Positions 1 to 12,600 of a stretch of 64,000 nt of DNA are shown one piece after another. The stretch spans positions 744,001 through 808,000 of the forward strand of contig JALJCO010001098.1 in the NCBI GenBank assembly GCA_023101725.1. The letters run 5' to 3'. Made by a program: the position numbers and the translations under genes. The notes under the pieces were generated by a model. That model saw only the letters and a program-made list of their open reading frames with translations, did not search any database and was not told where the DNA came from. This DNA is from Atherinomorus stipes (taxonomy: Eukaryota; Chordata; Actinopteri; Atheriniformes; Atherinidae). How positions within the stretch are numbered: the stretch's first letter is position 1; each line of letters starts with the position of its first letter.

Positions 1-589
1 AAGAAAAAGGAAAATACTGCAGTCCTCAGTGACTGGTTAATTATCTTCTCTGACTTACAGGCACATTTTGGAGCAAAGAATTATGTTCACGCCTTTCCTT
101 TTTTTTTTTAACCCTCAACTGGGATATTGATCTATGTGCATATGTAGTAGGGCTGTCACGATTAGATGATTGGTCCAGAATATGTCAAATATCAAAACAG
201 TTGTCAGAAACTAATTATCAATTAATCGTTTATTATTTTTAGGCTTTGTTTTTCTCTTAAAACTGTCGCTGTACCTTCTGTTGCGTTGTCTGTTTTTCTG
301 TCATTGATAAACATGCATTGAAGCTACAAGCAATGGGCAAAGATCTCGATCAACCCCTCATTTCGTAATATTTTCCTTTTTTAAATAGTTCGTGATCCCC
401 TTGTGAAATAGTTTTCCCAAGATTTCGTCAAGTCTCAAGTTCTCCTGAAGCACCTCGGCTACTTTTGATTCATCTGAAGCACAATTATTACACCACTTAG
501 CATCAAACTATGATTTATCCAAACATAAAAAGGCTCCCAACTCGAGGCCTGAACCAGAATTAGCAAAGAACCGGTTTTAAACTGGATCT
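1..589. other. Left edge, inside tcf19 intron; no gene seen
   Basis: This lies downstream of the tcf19 donor at 2089 on the minus strand, so it is probably intron. I found no exon resembling the rest of the FHA domain. A motif near 150 (AGGGCTGTCACGATTA) resembles the ends of common teleost DNA repeats, but I could not define an element. Confidence 0.4.
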
Positions 590-1080
590 TTAGGCTCTGT
601 TATTTGCAGCCATTTCTTTAGAGAAAACTGGTTTTCTTTTTTTGCAGATAACTTGGCATCTCTCAGCACAGGAAGCAGTCTGAACATAAAACATCCAAGG
701 AAACTGAACAGTAGAGGACAAAAGAGGAAGAGTCAGGACTAAAGGAACTATACAGTAGATGAAGAGGATCTGAAAGTGATGTCCTGAAGAAACGGCAACA
801 AATCCAGTCACAGGACCGGAGTGATGCATCTGCACCAGATGATTCATCTACTGTTGGCTGAGGCATCAACAGAAATGCTCACTATGGAGGGTGGCTGTCA
901 GGAAAATGAGGAGAAAAGGATGCTACATGCCACATGAAAATCAGTGGCAACAGGTTTGATGGAGGAATGAATCCTCCTCTGGGCCTGGACCTAAACCTTA
1001 CTGAAGCAGTTTGGGATCATCTGGACAGAAAACAGAACAAAAGAAAGAAAACTACAAAGAAAAGAAACTAAAAGGAAGTT
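590..1080 (+). pseudogene. Decayed Tc1-like transposase remnant
   Basis: Plus-strand translation of 960-1050 gives GLDLNLTEAVWDHLDRKQNK, which has the form of the C-terminal block of Tc1/mariner-type transposases (a D-L-N-x-x-E-x-x-W-like motif). Upstream the frame is broken by stops. A related stretch, weaker still, sits at 52800-52920. The element lies in the tcf19 intron, antisense to the gene. Terminal repeats were not found, so the family is tentative and the remnant is non-functional. Confidence 0.4.
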
Positions 1081-1322
1081 TGTCTGAGGATTAAGACGAA
1101 GAATAAAGCTCAAACCAGATATTAACCTTGAAGCTACAAGCCAGTCAGTTTTAACTGGGTGTATGTTTAAATAAATTGCACTTATTTCCAGTTTTTCTGG
1201 CAATATAAAAAGAAATGAAGGATGACTCAAGATATTTCACGCTTTGTTTAACGTTCTTTAAAATTCTGTGTAACTAGCAGACAAATGCAAGTTTAATTTG
1301 ATTAAATTTGATTGGTCTAGTC

Positions 1323-1829
1323 CAGGAGTCTGCAACATTTACAGTCCAAAGAGCCATTTTTACCTCAACCCAGCTAAATAGAAGTCATCCAGAGCCACAA
1401 ATATTTTATGGCCTTTTTTAAAAAATACAATTTATAATTTTTTGATAAATACTTACTTTATGAAATTTGTTTTAAAGAACCAGAGTTTTATTTTGGCTTT
1501 AAGGTTTTGAAAAACAAAACAAAAGCATAAAACCTTTTCAAAAAGAAAAGGATAGTTCCATTTTCCTTTCTGGGATTTTGCTCTTTTGAGACAGTGTGTT
1601 GCAGAAGAAGCCCACAGTTTCCAAGCTAATGAGACAAGAAACAGATTTTTAATTGTAAAAATTTTGTGCAATTGTTCCAAAGAAAAACAGCTAAAACCTA
1701 CATTTGTTATCACGTATATTTTCTAAAAATATTTCTCGGTTCTTTATCATTTTTAGTCAATGTTAGTGAGAGCTATGGAAGGTCCAAAGAGGCACTTTTG
1801 GCTCTGGAGCTGCAGGTTGCGGACCCCTG
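1323..1829. mobile_element. hAT-type MITE (507 bp)
   Basis: The ends are inverted repeats: the left begins CAGGAGTCTGCAAC and the right, read in reverse, begins CAGGGGTCCGCAACC. Both continue into a shared AGAGCCA block. Flanking 8-mers at 1315-1322 (GTCTAGTC) and 1830-1837 (GTGTGGTC) match at 6 of 8 positions and resemble the TCTAGA-like hAT target duplication. No transposase is encoded; the interior is A+T rich. It sits in the tcf19 intron. Confidence 0.65.
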
Positions 1830-2089
1830 GTGTGGTCAGTAACATGTCCAACCATCTTTATTCCTGTTAATCTGAATGTGACAAAATTGAGTATATAGTA
1901 AAGTTATTTGAAAGTGAACGATGAAAGTGTGTAAAGCGTGTGTGAGGCCGGCTTTCCTTGCCGATGTGTAGATATTTCCTGTAAGCTGGTGTGTTTTTGC
2001 ACCCTTTTCTCCCACAATGACTGTAGAAAGGTGTGAGTAAGTCTCATATTGACTGTGATGGTGCTGGTGTGTTTCTGCCCTCTTCTCAC

Positions 2090-2360
2090 CGTGACTGCTC
2101 CGGTCCTTAATGTGGACCCTCCAGCCCTCCTCCTGCTGCTCTGCGTCACCTTCACTCGGCTCCTTCTCCGCGTGCAGCTCGGCGTGGATGCGCGACACCG
2201 ACGTGGAGTCCAAGGTGACGTCGCACAGCTCCGCCGCCCGCCCCAGGCGGAACACCGACTGGCCCAGCGCCGGCCTGAAGGTGTACAGGTCCCGCGCAGA
2301 GTCGCCCGTCGACAACCCGATCCGAAGCAACTGGAAGCATGGCTGCGCCCCAGACAGCAT
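2090..2360 (-). CDS. tcf19: tcf19, first coding exon (FHA domain, partial gene)
   Basis: TCF19 is a nuclear factor with an N-terminal FHA domain and, in the rest of the gene, a C-terminal PHD finger; in mammals its expression rises at G1/S. This exon gives 90 complete residues from ATG 2360-2358. The block PCFQLLRIG near the start, the stretch DLYTFRP, the FHA signature (RLGR, then SRIHAEL with the phosphothreonine-site Ser and His) and the end VHIKDRSSH(G) match TCF19. The exon ends in the donor G|GTGAGA at 2089-2088, phase 1, at the position used in the human gene. An in-frame upstream ATG at 2399 was not chosen because family proteins start close to PCFQLL and likely splice acceptors (GGCAG or TTCAG) lie between the two. 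The remaining FHA strands and PHD exons lie left of the window. Confidence 0.87.
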
Positions 2361-3597
2361 GGCTGAAGACTCGGATTGTCTGCCACCACTACAACCCACC
2401 CCCCCACCCCTCTAACACCTGCCCCACCCAGAGGCCGCCCCTGATCTGTGACAGCCTCTGAGTTACAGCGAGCTCGGATCCATTTTCAGATGCAACTCCG
2501 TGCTAATGGAGAGCAGCCAAACTGAAAGTGTCTGAACAAAAAGTGCTGACAGCTGACATAAAACCAGCCTGCAAGATAAAACAGAAGACTGAAAGCACCG
2601 AGTGTGAAGGTCACAGGCAGGTGCAGCAGCTTTCACCAACAGGTGTTTGCATTAGAATGGAGGGACGGTGTCCTGCTGTGCATATATGAATAAATAATGA
2701 GGATTTAGAGCACAGTATAAGACGGTGAAGTGTGGAAATGAGCCCCAGCTCAAACAAGACTAAATCCCCCATGGAGTGGAGACTATAAGGCTACAGATTT
2801 GTGTGTTTGGGCCATAAAGAGCTGCTGTGATGTGGACAGCAGGTGTGTTACTGCGCTGCTAATGTAAGAGGAGCACTAATCTGTAAAAAGTGAACCTGCT
2901 GAAAACTTGGCAGCAGTGACTTTTAGCTTAAGATTTAACGTTTAATAATTCAAGGATTAAAAATATATATAATGAGCCTGTGCATTAGGGAAATTAAACT
3001 CCCAGGCATCCAGCCAGATCACAGGTGGAAGCCTGAGGGGGTGTCGCAGCTGTCAAATCTGCAAGAAAACAGGAGAAAAACAACTTAATATTTAAATTTA
3101 AAAAAAAAAAAAAGCTTTCCCCTTAATAAACTTTTGAGGGAAACAAAGGAAAGAAAGAAAAATATCATTACACTGCCCATTTGACACTTAAGATAACGGC
3201 ATAAAATACCTTTTAGTTACTTTGCAGATTTCGGATGAATATAGATATAAAAGTGAAAAAAAACATACATGCTTAATTAATAAGCTGAAAATGTACATTG
3301 TCTGAGATGTACGTGACTGTAGTCCGCATCGTGCTACCAAATCATGAGACCGGACACAAGGCAAGTCATAATAACCACCAAAAATTAACAGCCTTTTTTG
3401 TTTTAAAGTAGAAAAACTTCACACATCTTCGATTAATCAACATTTTAAACCAAACTCAGACTGACTAAAGGTAAAACTATATTACGGGGGCAGCGAGAGC
3501 CCCTCGTCCTGTTTCCAGCTCGTCGCCCAGAAGCAGTTTTCAGCTAGCTGACGTGAGTTCCTTGATGGACGGAATGAAAGTCAGAGCTGCCACTTAC

Positions 3598-3760
3598 AAC
3601 AAAAACACAGCCGCACACCGACTTCACGACACTTTCCTCCTGAAAATGACGCCCAACAGCGACTTCCGCGACTCGACCGGCGGGTTTACGTCGCAAACTT
3701 TGGCTGGCGTTTATTTTTCTCTTACTAGTTTATCCCGGTTACTCGCCAGGCTTCGGTGCG
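3598..3760 (-). other. tcf19: Probable non-coding first exon of tcf19
   Basis: A strong donor TT|GTAAGT is read on the minus strand at 3597-3592, followed by about 1.2 kb of intron before the coding exon. The stretch above it is CpG-rich and just downstream of E2F- and CCAAT-like sites. The upper limit (transcription start) is a guess. cDNA 5' ends would settle it. Confidence 0.45.
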
Positions 3761-3794
3761 GCGTTTCGCCTTCTTTCCTCCCAGGAGGAAGTCC

Positions 3795-3869
3795 TTTGAA
3801 ATTTGGCGCGCCAGTACCGAGACTTCCGTGCGCGAGAAGCGGCGTCACGTCCTGCTTTGTTCTGATTGG
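3795..3869 (-). promoter_or_regulatory. tcf19: tcf19 promoter core: CHR/CDE-like, E2F and CCAAT
   Basis: Within a CpG-rich patch (about 3640-3900), TTTGAA (3795-3800) is separated by exactly 4 bp from GGCGCGCC (3805-3812). The latter overlaps an E2F-type site, TTTGGCGCG (3802-3810). An inverted CCAAT box (ATTGG, 3865-3869) lies about 55 bp further upstream with respect to minus-strand transcription. Known biology: E2F and CDE/CHR pairs drive cell-cycle genes, and TCF19 is such a gene. The CHR here reads TTCAAA in the gene's orientation, reversed from the usual TTTGAA. Confidence 0.5.
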
Positions 3870-4182
3870 CTGAGAGCCAGGGCGCCTTTTAGTGGAGCAG
3901 GAGGAGCCGCCTGTCCGACTGGGACTGCAGCCAAATGTCAGGACTGGTTTTACTGGTAGATTTTCCGTTTGTAGAATGGACTCTAGCCTCCAGGACTACT
4001 TAAAAAAAAGCCACATGTACAGTCAGATTGTAAAAAATAAATTAAAATCCGGTTAAATTAATGTTTGTTGTTTACTTTCACATTTTAAACGAATATAACC
4101 TTGTGACCATAAAGTAGGTCATATTGCTCCTGAAAACTTCCTGTTCAAAAGCAAAACTTAACTTGGGCTTATCGGATCTTAC

Positions 4183-4527
4183 TCATCCCAAACAGACCGG
4201 AAGAAATCCAAACTTTGCGCTCAAATCAAAGCCATTTTTCAGGCCAAGGACCCCCAAATCAATGCAGACACAGCAGGGACCATCATAGAGCTGTTTGGCA
4301 CGTGTACTGCAGCCTTGCATATAACTGTTAGGTTTGTTTAGCTCAATGAAAATGTCATTAAGATCCGTGAGTCTGTGTGCAGCCGTTCTGTGCACTTTTG
4401 GAAAAGTAACAACTTCCACAAGCAAAACTGCTCCACATGTAAGCCATCGAAACTTCTCCCTCAGCAACACAGATATTAGAGAAGATTTGCAAAGCTCTTT
4501 TCCTGACTGAGTCATGGCATCTAACAA
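4183..4527 (-). pseudogene. hAT transposase remnant (ZBED5/FAM200-like)
   Basis: A 114-codon minus-strand open frame contains LLREKFRWLT, then LTDLNDIFIELNKPNSYMQG. These align in order with two hallmarks of the domesticated-type hAT transposases of the ZBED5/FAM200/SCAND3 group: an ExRWLSRG block, and LADIFxxLNxLNxxMQG. The BED finger and the dimerisation region are missing, and the stretch between the two motifs is shortened. The piece lies about 300 bp upstream of the tcf19 promoter. I read it as a dead fragment rather than a gene. Confidence 0.5.
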
Positions 4528-7500
4528 TTCAGTACTTGTGAATTGGGAGGAAGTGACTCCCTGTAGTATGCAGGGTCACATCCTTTACATGTGCAACTAC
4601 TCCACATTTGCAGGAACTTAGCACAATGCATTTGGTACATTATGATTTAATGCCAGCTGTCTCCTTGAAGGTAAATCCATACTTCAGTAAATATCTGTGT
4701 ATTTCTCTCATTTGGGTTTTATCAGCTGAAAAATATGCAGCAAGTGCAGCTTTTGCATTTTTGCTGTTGGTTTCTGTGGTGGGGGATGTCTCTCGAGCTT
4801 GTGGAGCTTTTTTTTTTTTATAACTGTCCATACAGTTAGTATTATAACACACTGTCCACAGACGTCAGCTGTTATGGATCAGAGCTGCAGTGTTTTTGCA
4901 GGAATGTCAGGATTTTACTGCTCCGGATTCTTCAGTATAGTCAATGGTGGGTTTTTTTTAAATTAATTTTTCTTGTTTATTTATTGTACAAAGGTATTTT
5001 CTTTTCAAATAATGACGGTGCATGCTGCCTTGTGTTTTGGTTTTTAGTTAGCTGGCAACTGAATAGACTCCCAGCCAATCAGAGTCAACATATAATGTGC
5101 AGCTCTGTAACCGTCACAGCAGAAATAGCTGTTTCAGGGGTCTTGAAGAGACATGTCTAGACTGGTCTTGTGCTGGTAGTGAACTGGTGCCCAGCTTGAG
5201 ACAGTCAGTGTCACTGAATGCACACAATTCTGACTGAAAATAATATCCTCCGCCTCTATTTATCTTTTTAATATAATATGTTGCATTTATGTTAACGTGT
5301 TAGTATAATAATTTCAGATCATATAGTGTAGCATAAATTTTTACATGTAGTTTTGTATGAAAACATTCTACAGATCTTTAATGCTAAATAAAGCGTGCCC
5401 ACCTGTAAACGCCTCCTTACTGTGGAGCACGTGTGACCAGCTGAAGGCAACATGTTCCTGCTGTGAAGAGATGAGAGTTGTGGTGATGAGGTGCAGCAAC
5501 TTCTGGAGGTGATCCTGGGAGGAAATTATATATAATAATTTATTTATTGTTTGTTAGTTTTGTTTTGTCGTTTATTCACTGCAGCTTTACAACATTGCCT
5601 TTGTGGCGCCCACCCATGAGGATGGTGTTTCACCACACGGTGATAAGGTCATTACTGGGGAGGAAATGAGGCTGCAGCAGTCATAAAGTGGAGGTGTTGA
5701 GGGGCTTACAGGCTTTTAGCTTCCTCTGAAGTGGCCTTAAGGTTGATTTGCTCCCTCACAAATAACAAGATCAGGACACGGTTTGCAGTTTTGTAGATAA
5801 ATTTGTCTTGACCTCAGGATAGATGGCAGTACCCTTAACTTTAAATGCATAAATTCAATTATTTTAATACTGAAGTAGTAAAATGATTCCAATGAATTCT
5901 AATTTGATTCAGAATTAGTGTAAAATTGACATGGAAGAAGCTAAATCAGAGCATTGCTGATGTATTTAAAACAGCATGACATTAAGCAACATGAGTTTTT
6001 AAGCTGCTGCTGTATAAAATCTTGTAGGCAGGAAAAAATATGTCTGCATTACTGTTTAAACTTTTTCCCACATAAAGTGTTTATGGAAAGTTGAGGAATT
6101 TCAAAAGATTTAGATTTATTTATTTACATTTTCTTTTGTTTTATGCTTAAGACAAAGTTTGGATGCAGAGATCACAAAATCCATAAATCTCCACAGAGCT
6201 GCATAAACTCCCAGAATCTACAGAATCTATGCTTTTTATTATTAAAAGAGAGTGTTGTATGCTATGAGTACTGATTTTTTTTTTTAAAGGATATCTGATC
6301 AAAACAATAAAAAAAAATTTTATAAACAACAAAAAAGGAAGCAGTTAATAATACCTTGAGGTTAAAGCCTAACACTATGTCTAATAATAATAATTTTTAA
6401 TTTTTAATATTTTTATTCTGACTGGGAAATTCAGCTCTGCATTTGACCCATCCTTAGTAATTTAGGGACCCGGGCCCACCTCTGTCACCCCGCTGCTACG
6501 TAATCATCCACTGCATTGTCCTTCTGTGTGGTGTACAGGCAAACTTCTCCATTTGTGTCATTTCTCAGTCCTCAGACTTCCACATAAAGTCAGTTATTAG
6601 TTTATTTATTTTCTTGTTGTTAGAATTACTATTATAATTTTAGCCTTTTCTTTGTTTTTCTTGCTTGTGTCTTCCTTTGCCTTTTGTTTGTTTGTCTGCA
6701 GTTATGGTTATATTGTGTTTGTTTGAACCACTGTTTAGTTGATGTTATTCAGTCACTTGCTCAGTCATATGTGCTTTTCTAACTGCTCATTTGGCCTGAA
6801 AAATCCAAAATTAAGAAAAGAGAAGTGACACTATGCTTGTTTTCCATTTTAAATGAATAATGAACAACATATACTGTATATCTACGGAGGATAAATTAAA
6901 GTCAAGTCTTCTAAGATTAGTACTGTCGGTGCTTGAGTGGAAAATCTGGGTCATGTTTGGTTATGAGAAGGTCAAGTGACCCAGCTGACAACAGCCTGAA
7001 AGCCTGAAACAAAGGATGCAATGAGAGCTGTTTTCTTCTAAATGATCTTCTAACACGGATTTCTTCAAGAAGTCACGAAACAAAACTGATAAAGCAGTAA
7101 TTGATGTATGTTTTTAGGTCTCCTGGAGCTATTTTCAGTACACTACTTCTCAAGTCTTGATGTCAAATGGATGTTTTTTGCTCCAGGGACCACAGTAGAA
7201 AATAAATGTGGCTCTTTGGTTGGATTTCTCAAAATACTGCAGCAAACTTGTGTCTAATATTTAAGTCAAAGCAGTAAAATAATGTTTGCAAAAGCACTGA
7301 AGTCACTCTGCTTGTGCTTCTGCACAAGTGCAGAACAATAAGAGTTAATTGGGTTTATTCAGATGAAGTCACAGAGCTGAAATTTTGGGTCAGAGGGGGC
7401 TCTGTCTGCTGGTTTCTCAAATACAGACTGTTTATTTGAATAAGGATTTCTTGGCATGTTTAAGAAAGGCTTGTTAATCCTTTATTGAAGCTGAAATAGA

Positions 7501-9222
7501 AAATATTTGAGTTTGAAAGACTGGAAAGGAAACGGTACCCAAAAAGGCAGTGACACAAAGATAAACCTTTTAATTCACTCTCTGTTGAAAATTTGTTTAA
7601 TTGGAATTATTCATTCATTACAGAAAAAAGAGAAGCTTTACAAAAAGATTTTGCAGGATGCCAAAAGGTCTTATAGACTACTGTATATAAATAACCACTG
7701 ATTTATTTTTCAAGCAAACAAGACTCATACATGGAAGTGCATTGAAGCATTGATAAAGCCAATAAATACTCAGCATTAGAAAAACGTCAATTATTATCTG
7801 AGTCTATATCACATGAATTGTTTTCATGGAGAAATGAAAACAACTATTTACCCAAACAAAACAATATTAAACTAAATTTAATTTAATTTAAAAAATGAAT
7901 GAAAAACAAAATAAAGTAAAATAAAATGAACATTAAATTGAATTAAATTTAAATAATTTAATAAACAAAAATAAAATAAAGTAGAAAAATAACATTAAAT
8001 TAAATAAAGCAAAATTAAATTGAATTAGTTTAAATTGAAAATTTTGTTCAAATTAAATTGTTAAAACAAATATTAAACTAAACAAAATTAAGTGAATTTT
8101 ATATTAAATTAAATTAAATTCAAAATAAATGAAACAAGAATAAAACAAAGTGAAATAAAAACAACTTAAATTAAATAAAATAAAACAAAATGAATAAAAC
8201 TGAAATAAAATATAGTGAAACGAAATGAATAATTAAAATGAATGAATAAAATAATTTTTAAATATCTCATTCTTTTCTTTTTACTAACTATGACCTGAAC
8301 TTATTATAGTTTAATGCAAACCAGGATGTTTGATATTTCCAATAAAACACTCAAAATTCAACACAGAGCTGCATGTTTGTTATTTTAATTCTGATTAATA
8401 TTACTGTTGTTTCAGGTTTTAAAGCATGCAGATACAAGCTGACAATAATCTATAACGATTCAGATTAAACACTTAAAACCCTCGCTCTTTAGTATAAAGG
8501 TTGTTTTCTAACAGATGTGCAAAGACATGGACATCAGGTGAGAAATCACATTTAACATCCACATCAAATTATTTCCCCTTCACCTTCAGGCTTTTCACAT
8601 AAAAGCCCAGACTAATATTATCCACTAATTTGGTCCATCAGTAAATCTCACAGTCAAAAATGATACAGAAAATATTTTATCTCAAAACCAAAAAGTGCAT
8701 TTTTCAGAAGCAGCTACAGTAATATTAGCAGTAGCACTTCCCCTGACTGTGTGATGGGACAAAATAAACAAGAGGATCTAATTTAGCCTCAGGAGCCAAC
8801 CTGACTCTGTTGTTTCCAAAAATCGTATTAAAACCAGAACAGACAGCCTGAGGCGCTGCTCCTCCAGATATTATTGTACTCGGCATGTCAGTGTAGAATT
8901 TAATCCACGTAAAGTAAAATAAACCTGTCCGGTGCAAGCAGAATCTGCTCTGAAATGTGCTTTATGGTTAAGAATAAGAACCTGCTGCAGATGATATGTT
9001 AATGGAGACCACAGGAGACATCGCCAGATTTAAACAAGATCAGTCAAGATGGAAACAGCAAAAATATAACAAAGTTAAAGGTATACTGAGCACAATGCAG
9101 CATACTCATATAAAAGTAGTCCATCTCAGTCATCTGATGTTGAATAAAGGTGGAATTGTGTTTTTATTCTTAGTTTGCTGCAACAAGAGGATTTATAGAC
9201 AGCAGCCCCCCCCCCCTTTTTT
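4528..9222. other. Intergenic; no gene recognised
   Basis: Only short random open frames are present. The weak frame at 4640-4852 (minus) may be a further piece of the hAT remnant. The main local structure is the A+T-rich tract at 7855-8265. No exon, RNA gene or complete transposon was recognised. Confidence 0.5.
7855..8265. repeat. A+T-only degenerate short tandem repeat
   Basis: About 400 bp consist of irregular 4- and 5-mers such as AAATT, AAATA and AAAAT with almost no G or C. The plus strand is strongly A-rich. It behaves as a decayed simple-sequence array; no conserved unit length runs through it. Confidence 0.7.
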
Positions 9223-9668
9223 TAGGGGCAAAAGAATACATCGGTTGATATTGATACATCGATGTCGAGCCTAAATCGATCCAAAATCCCAAAATCAGCC
9301 AAAAATGGATATCAAACCCCCTCTATTTTGATAATGGCTTTATTTAGAAGTTCCTCTGACGCATTTTCCCCCTGAGTGGGGATTCTTAAGTTGATGTTTT
9401 AAAAAATATGTTATATATTATAGTTGTGCAGTAGAAAGACATGACGCACGGAGATTATACTGTATGCACTGTCAAGTAAGTAGGAGCTTCCAGTGATGTT
9501 AAAAAACATTAACCTTGTTTATTACTTGTAATATTGTTTCATATCGATCAGTGGATCCTAAATCATACTGAATCAATCGTATCTTGACTGAAAGAGATAT
9601 CTACAAACATCGCTATCCAATGTATTGATATATTGTATCGTGACTTAACAAGTGACTTATACCCCTAC
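9223..9668. mobile_element. hAT-type MITE (446 bp)
   Basis: The left end TAGGGGCAAAAGAATACATC and the right end, reversed, TAGGGGTATAAGTC are inverted, followed by ATCGAT-rich subterminal repeats (CATCGATGTCG, TATTGTATCGTG). Flanking 8-mers CCTTTTTT and CCGTTTTC agree at 6 of 8 positions. There is no coding capacity. Confidence 0.55.
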
Positions 9669-12600
9669 CGTTTTCACATATCTAAAACAAAAGACTAAAA
9701 CTAAAAGAAACTGTTGAAATCACCACAAAACATGTTGAATTTGTGAAAAATAAAAAATAAAAACTGTAATTTTTAACAGTTTTATGTCTAGTTTTACCTT
9801 CAAATTATATTCTATTTCACTGATTTATTGGTTTTTGACTGGAGTATGTTTTGGACTTTCTCCAATGCTTATGTTATGCTGCAGTCAATGACAACAAGCA
9901 ACTTAATTTCCAAACTTTCGGGGGGTGTATTAATGCAATTTTTAAAATATACACACACAAAAAAAGCCCCAAGAAGTTTGAATGTGCATGTCCGTTATTC
10001 TGGCAAAGTTTCCAAGAACTCTTGAGGTAAAAAAGAAGCGATTTTGAATTCCAACCTGTGATTTCAGCGGTACATTGAATGCAGCATCACTCTGCAGTGA
10101 AGAAGAGAACCAGTTAGAAATGCTGTTTGCGGAGTATACCTCTAACTAGGACAACATGAAACAGAAAAATAAGGCCAACAGGAGGTCTTGTGTTTTCACA
10201 TTTTCATCATTTACTTCGCTCTGCACAACAAACAGAAAGAAACAGTTTCCTCTGCAGCAAACAGACATTCTTATATCCACTAAATGAGACTTAAAAGCAG
10301 ATATTCACCTTCACCTTTATGATTCTCCTCACTGACGTGATTCCTAACATCTGGAGGATTTGGGGAAACCAGAGATCAGGAAGGAATCATGACGCCAGCT
10401 GTACAGAAAAGTGCATTTCATATGGTCTTTATTAACTATCAAGCCTGCTGCCCCACAAGCAATCTACAGGTCAGCATGCTGCAGCTAATCTAACTCTCAG
10501 GTATACATGGGACAGCAGATATAGGCTATAATATCAGTAATAAATAATACGAAGCACAGCTAAAGTTGCTTTTGGTGCTAAATGTGGTGCTACAAAACAT
10601 CTTTACACTGAAATGTTCATTCATTCGAAGGAAGAGTGATTTTTTTTTTGTCCTATTTTTAATTCACCCGTCTATATTGAGATGAATAAATTTTTTTGAA
10701 GACAAATATCAAAATAATATCACACTTTTCTTGTATAAAAACATTCTCTGGTGCTGGGAGTGTTGCGGTGGGACCGGTGTGTGAGCACAAAACAAGTTTC
10801 AAGCAAAATGAACTCAATGAATTTCTAAATTATTTGCAAAAGTAGCCCGGAGTTAGGAGTGCAGAACCCGAATCACCCGAATCATTACTCAGAAAAGGTA
10901 CTTACTATAAAATAGTGCGACCATAGAGCAGGCTTACTGTCACAGAGATAAGTAGTTTCCAATTAGTTTCTCCAATGATCTTCCATGAATCCAAGATTAG
11001 AGCAAATTCAATCACAAAAGCCACTGATTCCAACTGGAGTGAATTAAAACTAATTGATCTTTGAGTTAGAAACTGCACTTGACAGTACTTCAGATATTTC
11101 CCGTTACAATCAGAGGTATTAGCAAACCGCCTCAGTGCCGACATCGATTCATGGTTTTTCATTATGTTCCCCAGAATTCCAGAGAACAGCAGATTAACAG
11201 AGGAGCGAATCCACCACAACTGAAAGCACATTTTTATTAAACCCCCCATCTACCGGCGCATGGATCAGCACTCCTGCTCCGAGATGCTTTATGAGTAGCA
11301 GCTCTGATGTGTAATGAAACAGAAAACATCAGAGCGAGGGTGAGTGACAGGAAGTGAAATCCTGTCATAAAGCCTTCATCAGCTGTGATTGCCTGAACCT
11401 ACAGTTATTATTCCAGCAGACACATGGAATCCAAGAGTTTATCATCTTTGTTCACAATGATATGTTTCATCACTTTAAAAAAGAAAGTTGCATTAGCAAA
11501 ATTCTGATCTAAGCACAGTTTGCAATTATCCATCTCGAGCATCATATTTTCTTGGAAAAAGAGAGATTTTGTTGGATTTCTGCAGCCGACTGCAGATCCA
11601 ACCTTCTCGGCGTGGCCTCGGAGGCAGGATCTGACCGTACCTGGGTAAATCAACAACGCTGCTGATGTGTCAGCGCTCCCTGCAGCAACAGGCAGCTGCT
11701 GAGGCTAACTTTGATGAAAGGATTTCACACAGCATCACTGAGATCCAAACATGTAAACATGACATCGGTGGGATGAGAGTTTTCCCAGCTGAAGGCAAAG
11801 TTTTCTACCTACTGTGAATATGTGGTTAAAGGATCAATGCAGCGTATTAATAGTAAAAAATCTTGCATAAGCCTTGCAGTAAGAAACATAGAAGCATTTT
11901 CACGCTATTCACATGCAGATCATGTTTATACATATATATTTTTATATTTACAACAGAGAAAACAGGTGGATAAGAGTGGCCTGTGTTTCTATGTGCTACG
12001 TCTGGTTCCTCTTTATGCCATGTGGAAGTGATGTCTCAGTGCCTTTATAGTTAATATTGCTTCAGATTTAATTGAAAATCCACTACCCAACTATGAATCC
12101 ACCTCACCGACTCATCAGCTCATTTCAATTAGCTCCATATTTACAAACTACGGCTTCACTTGCCTTTCAATTACAATATAGTCAATAAGTCCCTGCACAC
12201 TTAATAAGCATTTTCCTAAAAAGAAAAAAAAGGGATAGAAAAATCAAAAAATTCAGTCGTTATATAAGTTGGGTATACAAGTCATGTTACACATAATTCT
12301 TACAGATTACTTTTTTTTTTCCTGAATAAGAAGGGAACTAGTCATTTTTTGCAGATCTCTATCTCATATTTACAATAGCTGCTTCTCATTTTTCTTTTTT
12401 TAAATCCATTTCTATAAAAACATGAGCCTCATCCTTGTTCAGAAAGAGTCACATGCTAAATTTTGTGCTTTTCTCTCTCAGATATAAAACGCCTGTGCCT
12501 GTGAGTTTCCTTGAATAACCCTCAGAGGTAAATCCTGCAGACTTTCCAGGTTGACATCGATTCAGTTTCAGCATGAGGTAGCCATACCGCTAACAGATGC

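Noticed and set aside
2049..2415. Plus-strand frames over the tcf19 exon
   Set aside because: Shadows of the FHA exon caused by its high G+C content.
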